The notes: generated from the sequence alone by a model not told the origin. A DNA stretch of 64,000 bases from Aphodosoma sp045631465 (GCA_045631465.1 JAZQUV010000012.1:1-64000), one strand, 5' to 3'. Positions 54,260 to 63,546 are shown, numbered from the stretch's first letter. A program made the numbers and translations.

Positions 54260-54625
54260 TTATTTTTGATTTTTTTGTTTTAGTGTTTTTATTGACGAAG
54301 CAAGCAAAGAGGATATTTCTTTTAAATCTTCTGAAAGAGAATTGAATATATCTTGAGTTATTATTTCGCTTTCAGTCAAAATTTCAAGCCAATATGCAGT
54401 TTCGTCTGCTTCTTTTAATGCGATTTGTAATTTATTTATAAAATCAGCTGTACTTTGTGCAGAATAGCTTTCTCTTACATTTGCTCCTATGCTAGTGCCA
54501 CTACGAAGTATTTGTTTTGCAAGTACATATTCTTTCTTTTCTTCTGTCAAGTACTTGTAGAAACGGATAATACGCACAGCAAACGCTTTACTTTTAGTAT
54601 GAGTTACACTATTTTTCATTGTCAT
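54260..54625 (-). CDS. Four-helix bundle protein (S23/Avd-like)
   Basis: This 121-residue protein has AFAVRIIRFYKYL, LAKQILRSGTSIGANVRES and FINKLQIALKEADETAYWLE, the signatures of the four-helix bundle family found in 23S rRNA intervening sequences and related to Avd of diversity-generating retroelements. Here it stands alone, with no rRNA and no reverse transcriptase nearby. Its gene is bracketed by TGTAATC-type heptamer repeats on both sides, as if inserted between miaA and the PRiA4-like gene. Function is unknown. Confidence 0.85.
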   Translation of the reverse strand: MTMKNSVTHTKSKAFAVRIIRFYKYLTEEKKEYVLAKQILRSGTSIGANVRESYSAQSTADFINKLQIALKEADETAYWLEILTESEIITQDIFNSLSEDLKEISSLLASSIKTLKQKNQK

Positions 54626-54627
54626 TT

Positions 54628-54693
54628 GTTATCTATAATCTGTTATCTGTACTCTATAATCTGTACTCTGTAATCTGTACTCTGTAATCTATT
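54628..54693. repeat. Heptamer array TCTGTAA/TCTGTAC
   Basis: Eight units of ATCTGTA-type sequence, the same family as at 5512-5572. A short related stretch (GATTACAGATTACAA) lies at 54238-54252 on the other side of the four-helix bundle gene. Confidence 0.85.
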
Positions 54694-55231
54694 AATAAAG
54701 GTCTTCCGGCCCCATATCCATAAATCCGTCAGCGTCCAATTCGTCCATGTCAAACTCTTCGTCGCCATAAAAATCTTCGCCAGTAAATCCGATTGACGAT
54801 GTAGGGTTAGCTAAGAATTCGTCTTCTGCAGTGATTTGTTTAGGAGCCGCGCCTTGTTTCAATGTGCAACGAGGAGTATCCACTTCTCCTGGCATCATCT
54901 CTTTGAGTTCGATGAAGAACGAACGTTCCGACAATATGTCGAACATAAACAACATGCGGTCACCTTCGTCGCGGAGGAATTCGTCGAGATATGTTTTGTC
55001 CATCACATACGAGTCGGTATCCGAACTTGTACCCATGTCCATCAACGTAATCTCTTCCCTCATTTCCCAACCATCACCGCAGTTAAAAAACGATGTCAAT
55101 TGGTCTTTTGTGTATTTCACCGAGTCGAGAATGGCGTTGTTGAGTTCCAAAAAAGTTGCATCAGAGTTGATTTCTATTTCGCGATAGAACAAATCTACCT
55201 CATCCGAAAGTATTAAAAGTTTGTAAATCAT
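54692..55231 (-). CDS. Plasmid pRiA4b ORF-3-like protein
   Basis: The 179-residue protein has REIEINSDATFLELNNAILD, FFNCGDGWEM and GEVDTPRCTL, resembling the PRiA4_ORF3-like family, with a strongly acidic C-terminus (FDMDELDADGFMDMGPEDLY). In Bacteroidota it commonly precedes miaA. Function is unknown. Confidence 0.8.
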   Translation of the reverse strand: MIYKLLILSDEVDLFYREIEINSDATFLELNNAILDSVKYTKDQLTSFFNCGDGWEMREEITLMDMGTSSDTDSYVMDKTYLDEFLRDEGDRMLFMFDILSERSFFIELKEMMPGEVDTPRCTLKQGAAPKQITAEDEFLANPTSSIGFTGEDFYGDEEFDMDELDADGFMDMGPEDLY

Positions 55232-55272
55232 AATATGTTTTATTTTTAGTTATTAATGTTTCTCTAATTGTG

Positions 55273-55280
55273 CAAAGATA
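55273..55280 (-). promoter_or_regulatory. -7 promoter element
   Basis: Minus-strand TATCTTTG followed by C, 41 bp upstream of the PRiA4-like gene. Confidence 0.6.
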
Positions 55281-55324
55281 CAACATTTTTTTGTCAAATG
55301 CAATAGTTTTCGCAAAAAAAACGC

Positions 55325-55332
55325 TAACTTTG
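55325..55332 (+). promoter_or_regulatory. -7 promoter element of the endonuclease gene
   Basis: TAACTTTG followed by C, 27 bp upstream of the endonuclease I gene; divergent with the promoter at 55273-55280. Confidence 0.65.
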
Positions 55333-55358
55333 CATCGTCAAATTGCAATAATCATATT

Positions 55359-56393
55359 ATGAAACGAATATCAATCTTTTTTCTCCTTTTTTGTGCTGTT
55401 TTTACAGTTTATGCCATCGATGTCAAGGACTATTATTCTGCAGCCGAAGGCAAGTCTGGAGCATCCCTCAAAACTGCTTTGAGCGCGATTATTAAAAATC
55501 ATATCGATGTGGGCTATAAGGGGTCGTGGAGCATCTACAAGGATACCGACTACAAAGACGGGCAAGTCTTGGATATGTATTCCACTTGCAATTGGACATA
55601 TTCTACCGACCAATGTGGAAATTATCAAAACGTCTGCGACTGCTACAATCGCGAGCACATGATTCCTCAATCGTGGTTCAACGAACAAACACCTATGAAA
55701 TCCGATGCCTTCCATGTCTACCCAACCGATGGCAAGGTGAACGGCATCCGTAGCAACTACCCTCATGGCGAGACCAATGCCTCACCTATTGGTGGCAAAG
55801 CACTTGGCAAACTCGGTAGTTCTTCAGTATCAGGCTATTCTGGTACCGTCTACGAGCCTGTCGGCGAGTATAAAGGCGACATTGCTCGCACCTATTTCTA
55901 TTTTGTCACTTGCTACGAAGACCGCCTTTCTTCCTTCGATCGCAACGACGTTCTCACTGGCGACACCTACCCATCACTCACTTCGTGGTTCTACAATCTT
56001 ATGCTCGCATGGCATCGCGAGGATCCCGTGTCGCAAAAAGAACTCGACCGCAACGAAGCCGTCTACATGCACCAAAACAATCGCAATCCATTCATCGACT
56101 ATCCCGAACTTGCCGAGCACATTTGGGGCAACAAAACATCCGAAGCATTCTATTTCGAACCAATCGGGGCGGGTTTCGACGGACTCCAAATGCCTAAATA
56201 CGATGTTGTTGTAACCGATTCTCGCATTTCAATCTCTAATCTCAACGGCGAGCAAATCACCCTATTCGACCTCTCTGGCAGAATGTTATATTCAACCGAA
56301 ACCACCACATCTGCTCATGAATTCAATGTCGAACGCCAAGGCGTTTACATCCTTCGCATCAATAGCGCAGTAATCAAAATCATCGTACAATAA
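55359..56393 (+). CDS. Secreted endonuclease I with T9SS sorting domain
   Basis: A signal peptide (MKRISIFFLLFCAVFTVYA) precedes an endonuclease I fold with YYSAAEGKSGASL, NREHMIPQSWFNE (His as general base), DAFHVYPTDGKVNGIRSNYP and HGETN. The C-terminus (ITLFDLSGRMLYS, GVYILRINS, KIIVQ) is a sorting domain. It would cut DNA outside the cell, for nutrient use or biofilm. Codons are C-rich, which suggests strong expression. Confidence 0.88.
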   Translation: MKRISIFFLLFCAVFTVYAIDVKDYYSAAEGKSGASLKTALSAIIKNHIDVGYKGSWSIYKDTDYKDGQVLDMYSTCNWTYSTDQCGNYQNVCDCYNREHMIPQSWFNEQTPMKSDAFHVYPTDGKVNGIRSNYPHGETNASPIGGKALGKLGSSSVSGYSGTVYEPVGEYKGDIARTYFYFVTCYEDRLSSFDRNDVLTGDTYPSLTSWFYNLMLAWHREDPVSQKELDRNEAVYMHQNNRNPFIDYPELAEHIWGNKTSEAFYFEPIGAGFDGLQMPKYDVVVTDSRISISNLNGEQITLFDLSGRMLYSTETTTSAHEFNVERQGVYILRINSAVIKIIVQ

Positions 56394-56497
56394 CAACCCA
56401 CTACAATAACAACAAAACAACATAAAGAGATACATCCACACTATGGGTGTATCTCTTTTTTTTACATTTATTTGTAGAACTACGCAACTCATGCGAC

Positions 56498-57075
56498 CAA
56501 TCGGTCATAAGTCTGAAAATTGTAGGGACGCACGGCTCGTGCGTCCGATCGGTCTTAAAGACCGAAAACCTAGATAGCGAAGCGTCTCGTTTATCTAGAA
56601 CATCTAGAAAAATCATACACCCCAAAAAATCCGGAATCTTAGGTATCTCCGGAATTTCAGGTATCTATCTGTATGTACGCACAGCTTGTGTCACAATACC
56701 GAAAACTGTAGGGACGCACGGCTCGTGCGTCCGATCGGTCACAATACCGAAAATTATAGGGACACGGCACGCCGTGTCCGCTCAAACGTTAGTCTAAAAA
56801 ATCTAGATAGCGAAGCGTCTCGTTTATCTAGAACACCTAGAAAAACCATACACATCAAAAAATCCGGAATCTCAGGTATCTCCAGAACCTCAGGTATCTA
56901 TCTGTATGTACGCATCGCTTGTGTCGCAATATCGAAAACTGTAGGGACGCACGGCTCGTGCGTCCGATCGGTCTCAAGACCGAAAATTGTAGGGACACTC
57001 CATGCCGTGTCCGCTCATACGCCAGTCTAAAAAATCTAGATAGCGAAGCGTCTCGTTTATCTAGAATATCTAGAA
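56498..57075. repeat. REP-type tandem array, about 233-bp unit
   Basis: Three copies of TGTAGGGACGCACGGCTCGT start at 56521, 56707 and 56940, each with the palindrome GGACGCACGgctCGTGCGTCC followed by GATCGGTC. Three copies of CTAGATAGCGAAGCGTCTCG start at about 56570, 56802 and 57035, and two of GGACACgg/ccGTGTCC. The unit spacing is 232-233 bp, with one interval shortened to 186 bp. Confidence 0.85.
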
Positions 57076-57080
57076 AAATT

Positions 57081-57124
57081 CCTCCCCTGTTTATAGGGGA
57101 GGTGTCCAAAGGACGGAGGGGTTC
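57081..57124. repeat. Palindromic double-hairpin element, copy 3 (reversed)
   Basis: CCTCCCCTgtttatAGGGGAGG then GTCCaaaGGAC then GGAGGGGT, the reverse of copy 2 at 8985-9024. Confidence 0.8.
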
Positions 57125-57308
57125 CAAAATAACAAAACACCCCATTCAGCTAACCCAAACAAAGAACCTTAACCTCGCCCTAACTACAACATACTATAAA
57201 TACAGGATAAATATACTATAAATATACTATAAACATAGGATAAACATACTATAACTCTATCCATAGACAACATAAAGAACCAAGAAAAAAAGAGAAATTT
57301 GCGATTAA

Positions 57309-57440
57309 GTGAGAGTAGAATCAAACTTGTTTGAGTTCTACCGAGCAAGAGCAAATTCTGAGCGAAGCGAAGAAATTAAAAAAAGTGAGAGTAGAACCCA
57401 AACAAGTTTGAGTTCTACCGAGCAAGAGCAAATTCTGAGC
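57309..57440. repeat. Direct duplication of a 55-bp palindromic block
   Basis: GTGAGAGTAGAA, a palindrome around CAAAC/GTTTG ending GTTCT, then ACCGAGCAAGAGCAAATTCT occurs at 57309-57364 and again at 57386-57440 with few differences. In the second copy AGAACcCAAACaaGTTTGaGTTCT is almost a perfect inverted repeat. Confidence 0.7.
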
Positions 57441-57708
57441 TCCCTATCTCTCCCTACCTTCAAGCAACCTATGCCGAAGAAGACTGACACACCCACCACA
57501 ACTATTTTTTCCTTATTTTCCATTTTTTCCATTTTTTCCGTCTCTATTTAGGAAAATAACTTCAAAAATAATACTCCAATTCAATGTTCATGAATCTACA
57601 AAAATAGGAAAATACAACCTCTCGAAAAATCATAAAAAATTGTATTTTCCCTATTATATAATAAATAAAATAAATTATAATATAGTTTATAAAAAAATTC
57701 AATTGAAT

Positions 57709-57742
57709 TTTTTTTCTCCTCGCGCGCGAACGCGAGAAAAAA
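57709..57742. terminator. GC-rich hairpin in AT-rich DNA
   Basis: CTCGCG pairs with CGCGAG around CGCGAA with a T-run on one side and an A-run on the other. It could terminate transcription on either strand and shield the restriction operon. Confidence 0.4.
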
Positions 57743-57809
57743 TCCATTTTGATATATTTTTTTGTTTTGATTTTGTGTGATATTATTTGTTTATATAAAA
57801 AATAATTCT

Positions 57810-57817
57810 TACCTTTG
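57810..57817 (+). promoter_or_regulatory. -7 promoter element of the restriction operon
   Basis: TACCTTTG followed by C, giving a leader of about 115 nt before the McrB-like start, longer than for most genes here. Confidence 0.55.
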
Positions 57818-57940
57818 CTAACGAATCCCATGTCGGTTGGGTCATATTGGGGTGGGTAGTATATTTTATTGAAAAAAGACGTTTATTGTAACGTTTTGTT
57901 CTGATAAGTACGAATAAAGTGAAAATATAAGTTAATTAAT

Positions 57941-59893
57941 ATGAAGATATCCGAAATAGTTGGCAAGTTCGAATTGCGAGACTCACAACCTTTTTTTGAT
58001 TTTACAAAGAAATGGATTGGTTATGTTACTTCCAAGAAAACAAGTGCCCAAATAACCACTGATGAATGGTCTGAATTATTTGGAAGAAGAAACCCTGTCG
58101 CAGGTATAGATAGGGGTGAATTGTTAGATGAGGTTAAGGTAAGTAGTGGGGAAATGAGAAAAACTAATGAAAAGAAATCTATCATTAGTAACTGGGACTC
58201 TGTTATAAGACCATTCATTGAAGACATAATAAGTATTACGAATACATCTGCTAAAATAGCAAAGATAAAGGAGTTAGAAAAACTCCTTCATCGTACAATT
58301 AAAGATGGAGGTGGTAGGAATATGGTTATTGCAATCAATAGACTGCTTGCAACCTTCTTTCCTGATTATTTTGTGAGTATTCCAAACTATGATAATCTAA
58401 AGGAGTTCATAGATCTACTCAATAAACATATAGAGAATGGGGGTTCAATAGTTAGAAAGAACAATTGGATTGATGATTGTTATCAAGTGAAAAAGTTTTT
58501 TGATAATGAGCTAAACGATGACCACTTTACAGCTTCTGCTTGGCGATTTTATGAATATATACAAGAGAATCATACTATTGAAGCAACCACAACTGCAAGC
58601 ACTCCAACACAACCTACTATGGATACTCATAACAATTACGATACATTCTTGAAGTTGCTTAAAGGCAATTACAATCTTATTCTTACGGGTGCTCCGGGAA
58701 CAGGTAAAACATACCTTGCAAAGGAGATTGCAAAGGCAATGGGTGCTACATATAAAGTAGTTCAGTTCCATCCTTCTTATGACTATACTGATTTTGTAGA
58801 GGGTTTGCGACCTATGAAGATTGGTAGCTCTTTAGGATTCCAAAGAAAGGATGGAGTCTTTAAGACATTCTGCAAGGATGCTATTAGAGTGATAGAGGAA
58901 TCATCTTTTGATGGACTTTATAAATCTATTGTCAATGACATATCCAAAGGCAAAGTAAAAACATACACAACCTTATCAGGAATTGTTTATCCATTGAAGG
59001 CTGATGGAGGAGTTATTAGATATGGATGTCAAAATAATGGCAAGGACTATAGAACGGAGAATATCGAAAATATAAAGCTCATATTTGAGCACTATGTGTC
59101 ACATCCTGAAGATATTAATTATTCTTCTGAAGGACTAAGGGAACTTATCTCGAGGTTAACCAGTGGAAAAACAAATACAGTAGATCCTTCCGAGTATTCT
59201 TGGACATTAAAAGAATTGCTTTTTAGAAGAGAGCAAACATATAAGGATTTTGTCCTTATCATTGATGAGATAAATCGAGGTGAGATTTCTAAAATATTTG
59301 GAGAATTGTTCCTTTCTATTGATGCAGGATATAGAGGGGATGAACACAAAGTAGACACTCAGTATCAAAACTTAATACCTAGAGAAGGAGATTCGGATTT
59401 CGACCCAAGTAATGCAGATGTATTTAGAAATGGATTCTTCATCCCTGAAAATGTCTACATTATTGGTACTATGAATGACATAGATAGAAGTGTCGAAAGT
59501 ATGGACTTTGCTATGAGAAGAAGATTTGCTTGGAAGGAGATAACAGCAAAATCTAGACAATCTATGCTTGATGAAGAAGGGGCTTGGGGGGCAAATGGTA
59601 AACCATCAAATAGCATCATTGAGGAAATGAAGAATAGAATGGACAATCTTAATGCTGCCATTATAGATCAGTATGGGGATGAAACTCCTAGTAATAAGGA
59701 TAAGATAGGATTAAGTAAGGCATATCAAATAGGAGCATCATACTTCTTGAAGTATAGTTTATATAACAATTTCGATGATTTATGGACTAACCATATTGAA
59801 GGCTTATTATACGAATACCTTAGAGGTAAGACAAATATTGATGAGAAGATAGAAAGATTGCATCAGGCATATAACGACACTATACAGCATTGA
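57941..59893 (+). CDS. McrB-type AAA+ GTPase of a type IV restriction system
   Basis: McrB hydrolyses GTP to drive DNA translocation for McrC. In this 650-residue protein an N-terminal region of about 200 residues (FFDFTKKWIGYV, NMVIAINRLLATFFPDYFVS) holds no recognised modified-base domain. A Thr/Pro linker follows, then the AAA+ motor: Walker A GAPGTGKT (250-257), HPSYDYTDFVEGLRP, Walker B LIIDEINRGE and the McrB sensor motif GTMNDIDRSVESMD. The codon choice (AGA/AGG for arginine) differs from the neighbours, suggesting horizontal transfer. Confidence 0.88.
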   Translation: MKISEIVGKFELRDSQPFFDFTKKWIGYVTSKKTSAQITTDEWSELFGRRNPVAGIDRGELLDEVKVSSGEMRKTNEKKSIISNWDSVIRPFIEDIISITNTSAKIAKIKELEKLLHRTIKDGGGRNMVIAINRLLATFFPDYFVSIPNYDNLKEFIDLLNKHIENGGSIVRKNNWIDDCYQVKKFFDNELNDDHFTASAWRFYEYIQENHTIEATTTASTPTQPTMDTHNNYDTFLKLLKGNYNLILTGAPGTGKTYLAKEIAKAMGATYKVVQFHPSYDYTDFVEGLRPMKIGSSLGFQRKDGVFKTFCKDAIRVIEESSFDGLYKSIVNDISKGKVKTYTTLSGIVYPLKADGGVIRYGCQNNGKDYRTENIENIKLIFEHYVSHPEDINYSSEGLRELISRLTSGKTNTVDPSEYSWTLKELLFRREQTYKDFVLIIDEINRGEISKIFGELFLSIDAGYRGDEHKVDTQYQNLIPREGDSDFDPSNADVFRNGFFIPENVYIIGTMNDIDRSVESMDFAMRRRFAWKEITAKSRQSMLDEEGAWGANGKPSNSIIEEMKNRMDNLNAAIIDQYGDETPSNKDKIGLSKAYQIGASYFLKYSLYNNFDDLWTNHIEGLLYEYLRGKTNIDEKIERLHQAYNDTIQH

Positions 59894-61206
59894 TTACAAA
59901 AGATTATGACAAAACCTATATAACCCCCGAAGAATTGGATGACTTGAGGGTTATTGCAGATGTGGAAATTTCCAATATAACATTGGATGATTATCCTAAC
60001 CTATTGGTGTTCCCTGATTCCTTTAGTAGTTATGATAGGGATTTGGGCAAGAAGGTTGTTTGTCAAATTGAAGATAAGGAAAAACTTTTAGTAACAAATA
60101 GTATTGTTGGCTTTATTGGAAGAAACAAGACTCATTTATCCATTCATTCTAGATTCACTGAAAGTGGAGAGGCGGATTTCTTTTTGCACTATATGCTTCA
60201 AAAAGTTTCAAAGATTAATTTGTTTAACCTACATCACTCAATGGATGAAGATGGTGTGTTTGACTTCCTTCTTTATTTGTTCCCTTTGTACTTAAAGAAT
60301 GCAATTGGTCAAGGTGTATTTAGACAATACATCACTCATAAGCACAACGATGCCAATGTAAGAGGTGCTGTTGATGTAAATAGACACATCAAGTATAATG
60401 AACCATTTAGTGGATCGATTGCCTATACAAATAGAGAGTATAGTTATGATAATTACATAACTCAACTCATAAGGCATACTATAGAATTTATTTGCAAAAA
60501 TGGAGAAGAAGATATCCTTAATATTGATATTGACACAAAACAGGCGGTGTCACAAATTATAAGTGCTACACCTTCATATGCAGATAATGAGTTACACACT
60601 ATTATAAACAAGAACCTCACCCCTCTTGCTCATCCTTTCTATAGTGAGTATACTTCTCTTCAAAGGTTATGTTTGCAGATTCTGAGACACGAAGAATTAA
60701 AATATGGTCAGGAAGAGAATGAGGTCTATGGTGTTTTAGTCGATGCTGCTTGGTTGTGGGAGGAGTACTTGGCAGAACTATTAAGGGATAAATACAGCCA
60801 TTGTCTTAAAGATACAGGTAAGAGGTTCTATTTATTTAAATCTCCACAGCACTCTTCAAGACATCAGATTATCCCGGACTATCTCTCTTTTGATAAGACA
60901 AGAGTGGCAGATGCAAAGTATATTCCATTGGATGAAAAAAGTAGGTTTCAAGAAGATAGCTCTAGTGCTACAGCTATATACTACAAGACTATTACCTATA
61001 TGTATAGGTTTAACTCTCAAGAGGGTTACTTACTCTATCCACATAGGAATAAAGATACATTAATTATTGAAAGAAAAGAGATAGATGGGGATGGAGGAGG
61101 AAGTATTACTAAGTTGGGGTTAAGAATACCTAGGGGGTGTTTAGATTTTAATGATTTTGTTAAAAGAATGAGAGATGAGGAACTTGAGTTCTGTAAGCAT
61201 TTATAA
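59890..61206 (+). CDS. McrC-type nuclease subunit of the restriction system
   Basis: McrC provides the nuclease of the complex. The 438-residue protein has an N-terminal region with FIGRNKTHLSIHSRF and a C-terminal PD-(D/E)xK nuclease domain with HQIIPDYLSF and ADAKY, the catalytic Asp and Asp-Ala-Lys. The start is TTG at 59890, overlapping the stop of the McrB gene as TTGA; no ATG is available nearby. So the two subunits are coupled. Confidence 0.85.
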   Translation: MITKDYDKTYITPEELDDLRVIADVEISNITLDDYPNLLVFPDSFSSYDRDLGKKVVCQIEDKEKLLVTNSIVGFIGRNKTHLSIHSRFTESGEADFFLHYMLQKVSKINLFNLHHSMDEDGVFDFLLYLFPLYLKNAIGQGVFRQYITHKHNDANVRGAVDVNRHIKYNEPFSGSIAYTNREYSYDNYITQLIRHTIEFICKNGEEDILNIDIDTKQAVSQIISATPSYADNELHTIINKNLTPLAHPFYSEYTSLQRLCLQILRHEELKYGQEENEVYGVLVDAAWLWEEYLAELLRDKYSHCLKDTGKRFYLFKSPQHSSRHQIIPDYLSFDKTRVADAKYIPLDEKSRFQEDSSSATAIYYKTITYMYRFNSQEGYLLYPHRNKDTLIIERKEIDGDGGGSITKLGLRIPRGCLDFNDFVKRMRDEELEFCKHL

Positions 61207-61333
61207 GGTTTAAATCTCTATTTTATAATTAAATTAAGTGGGATTTTTAGTGTTATTTGATTTAAGTGTTTATGTGAAATATTGTATTTGTTATTTAGAA
61301 AAATTTAAATGTGTTTTTAGAATATGATAGTAA

Positions 61334-61373
61334 CAACCAACCTCGAGAATTTTTTTATTCTCGAGGTTGGTTG
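61334..61373. terminator. 17-bp perfect inverted repeat with T6 loop
   Basis: CAACCAACCTCGAGAAT and ATTCTCGAGGTTGGTTG are exact complements separated by TTTTTT. The stem is unusually long for a terminator. It ends the mcrBC transcript or marks the end of an inserted segment. Confidence 0.65.
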
Positions 61374-61443
61374 CTTTATTTGTATATTTTTCCTTTAACA
61401 AATATTATATACTCAAAATGTTGCAAATTCAAGAAATTTTTTG

Positions 61444-61451
61444 TATCTTTG
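61444..61451 (+). promoter_or_regulatory. -7 promoter element of the DPP III gene
   Basis: TATCTTTG followed by C, 46 bp upstream of the peptidase start. Confidence 0.65.
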
Positions 61452-61496
61452 CAGTGTTAATGTGAATAATAGTAACTATTTATAAATCAATTAAAA

Positions 61497-63539
61497 ATGA
61501 AAAAATTATTCCTTATTGCTATGACTGCTGCTGTATTTGCAAGTTGTGGTAAAAAACAAGAAACCACTACAAATCTCTACACTCCAGATCCTGAGACTTT
61601 TGACTATGTGGTTGACGCTTTTGCTGACATGCAAGTTATGCGTTATCGTGTTACTGGTATCGAGTCTTTGACTCTCAAACAACAAGAGTTGCTCTACTAT
61701 CTATCAGAAGCAGCACTCTGTGGTCGCGATATTATTTGGGACCAAAATGGTAAAGACCACCTCCAAATCCGTCGCGTTCTTGAAGCTGTCTACACTTCTA
61801 ACGTAGACAAAACTACTGATGATTTCAAAGCTTTCGAAATCTATTTGAAACGCGCTTGGGTCTCTAATGGTATCCACCACCACTATTCTGGTGCTAAATT
61901 CGTTCCTGAATTCTCTCAACCTTGGTTCGAAGAAGCTTTCGGTGCTTTGGCTCCTGAAGTTCTTCCTCTCAAAGAAGGCCAATCTGCTGCCGACCTCCTC
62001 GCTATGATGAACGGCTACCTCTTCGACCCAACAGTGGCTTCACTTCACAAAAACCAAGCTGCTGGCGTTGACCTCCTTGCTACTTCTTCTTCTAACTACT
62101 ATCAAGGTGTGTCTCAAAAAGAGGCTGAAGATTTCTACAACGCAATGAAAGACCCTAACGATGCTGAGCCTATCATGTTCGGTATGAACTCTAAACTCGT
62201 GAAAGGCGAAGATGGCGTTATCTACGAAGATACTTACAAAATCGGTGGTCTTTATAGCGACGCTATGGAAAAAATCGTTTACTGGTTGGAAAAAGCTCTT
62301 ATTGTAACTGAAAACGAAGCACAACACGCTGCTTTGGAAAAAATGATTGAATTCTATCGTTCTGGCGACCTCAAAGATTTCGACGAATATGCTAAACTTT
62401 GGGTTAAAGATACTGAATCTTTGATTGACTACGTATGTTGCTATACTGAAAGCTACGGCGACCCTCTTGGTTACAAATCTTCTTGGGAAGCTTTAATCAA
62501 CTTCAAATCACTCGAAGCTACTGAACGTACAAAGAAAATCTCTGACAATGCTCAATGGTTCGAAGATAACTCTCCAATCGACCCTCAATTCAAAAAAGAA
62601 GAGGTGAAAGGTGTATCTGCTAAAGTTATCATCGCTGCAATGTGTGGTGGCGACTGCTATCCAACTCCTCCTCTCGGCATCAACTTGCCTAACTCAAACT
62701 GGATTCGCGCCGTACACGGTTCTAAATCTGTAACTATCGACAATATCTCTGAAGGTCGTGCTGCTTCTACTAAAGGTAGCGGTTTTACTGAAGAGTTCTC
62801 TTGGAGCGCAACTGAAGTTGAATTGCTCAACAAATACAAATTGATGACTGACAACCTCCACACTGACCTCCACGAATGTCTTGGCCACGGTTCTGGTAAA
62901 TTGGCTCCTGGCGTTGACCCTGATGCTCTTGGTGCTTATGGTGCTGTTATCGAAGAAACTCGCGCTGACTTGTTCGGTCTTTACTATGTTGCTGACCAAA
63001 AAATGGTTGACCTCGGCATCCTTCCTGATATGGAAGCTTACAAAGCTCAATATTATGCTTACATCCAAAATGGTTTGATGACTCAAACTACTCGTATCAA
63101 ACTTGGCGACAACATCGAGCAAACTCACATGCGTAACCGTCAATTGATCTCTAAATGGGTGATTGAAAAAGGTAATGGTGTAGTAGAAGTGAAAGAACGC
63201 GATGGCAAATATTTCGTAGTAGTTAACGATTACGAAGCTCTCCGTGGTTTGTTCGGCGACTTGTTGCGCGAAATCCAACGCATCAAATCTACTGGCGACT
63301 TCGAAGCTGCTAAGGCTATGGTTGAAACATACGCTATCACTATCGATCCTGAACTTCACGCTCAAATCCTCGAACGTTACGAAGCTCTCAACCTCTATCC
63401 TTACAATGGTTTCGTAAACCCTGTATTTATCCCTTCATTCGACGAAAACGGTGCATTTACAGGCCTTTCTATCGATTATACAGAAGGTTACGCTGAACAA
63501 CACCTCCGTTATTCACGCGATTACTCTTTCTTGAAATAA
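61497..63539 (+). CDS. Dipeptidyl-peptidase III (M49 metallopeptidase) lipoprotein
   Basis: The 680-residue protein has a lipoprotein signal (AAVFASC) and the M49 zinc motif HECLGH (459-464) and EETRAD (E487), which form the zinc site of dipeptidyl-peptidases III. The N-terminal half has TTNLYTPDPETFDYVVDAFA as in Bacteroides relatives. It removes dipeptides from oligopeptides in the periplasm or at the membrane. Its codons are strongly biased (CGT, GCT, TCT, CTC), implying high expression, and differ from the mcrBC genes upstream. Confidence 0.92.
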   Translation: MKKLFLIAMTAAVFASCGKKQETTTNLYTPDPETFDYVVDAFADMQVMRYRVTGIESLTLKQQELLYYLSEAALCGRDIIWDQNGKDHLQIRRVLEAVYTSNVDKTTDDFKAFEIYLKRAWVSNGIHHHYSGAKFVPEFSQPWFEEAFGALAPEVLPLKEGQSAADLLAMMNGYLFDPTVASLHKNQAAGVDLLATSSSNYYQGVSQKEAEDFYNAMKDPNDAEPIMFGMNSKLVKGEDGVIYEDTYKIGGLYSDAMEKIVYWLEKALIVTENEAQHAALEKMIEFYRSGDLKDFDEYAKLWVKDTESLIDYVCCYTESYGDPLGYKSSWEALINFKSLEATERTKKISDNAQWFEDNSPIDPQFKKEEVKGVSAKVIIAAMCGGDCYPTPPLGINLPNSNWIRAVHGSKSVTIDNISEGRAASTKGSGFTEEFSWSATEVELLNKYKLMTDNLHTDLHECLGHGSGKLAPGVDPDALGAYGAVIEETRADLFGLYYVADQKMVDLGILPDMEAYKAQYYAYIQNGLMTQTTRIKLGDNIEQTHMRNRQLISKWVIEKGNGVVEVKERDGKYFVVVNDYEALRGLFGDLLREIQRIKSTGDFEAAKAMVETYAITIDPELHAQILERYEALNLYPYNGFVNPVFIPSFDENGAFTGLSIDYTEGYAEQHLRYSRDYSFLK

Positions 63540-63546
63540 GAAATTT

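Larger units (their letters stand above)
56394..57940. other. Gene-free repeat field (1547 bp)
   Basis: Holds a 233-bp tandem REP-type array (56498-57075), a reversed double-hairpin element (57081-57124), an AT-rich stretch of ACTATAA-type repeats (57185-57260), a duplicated palindrome block (57309-57440), a reversed core of the hairpin-core-hairpin element (57456-57469), a GC-rich hairpin (57709-57742) and the promoter of the restriction operon. Several open frames here only translate repeats. Confidence 0.8.
61207..61496. other. Intergenic region after the restriction operon (290 bp)
   Basis: AT-rich; contains a 17-bp perfect inverted repeat (61334-61373) and the promoter of the peptidase gene. 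Nothing else is seen. Confidence 0.6.

Noticed and set aside
54260..54693. Diversity-generating retroelement
   Set aside because: Only the Avd-like protein is present; there is no reverse transcriptase and no template/variable repeat pair with adenine-specific changes.
56498..57075. Possible CRISPR array
   Set aside because: Repeats are palindromes of 20-34 bp spaced unevenly with repeated, not unique, spacers, and no cas gene is nearby.
56447..57221. Three overlapping open frames of about 100 codons in the repeat field
   Set aside because: They share repeated peptides such as LDSEASRLSR because they translate the 233-bp tandem unit; no start context or family.
57562..57831. 89-codon minus-strand frame rich in Ile, Phe and Tyr
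   Set aside because: An AT-rich artefact that spans a GC-rich hairpin and the promoter of the restriction operon on the other strand.
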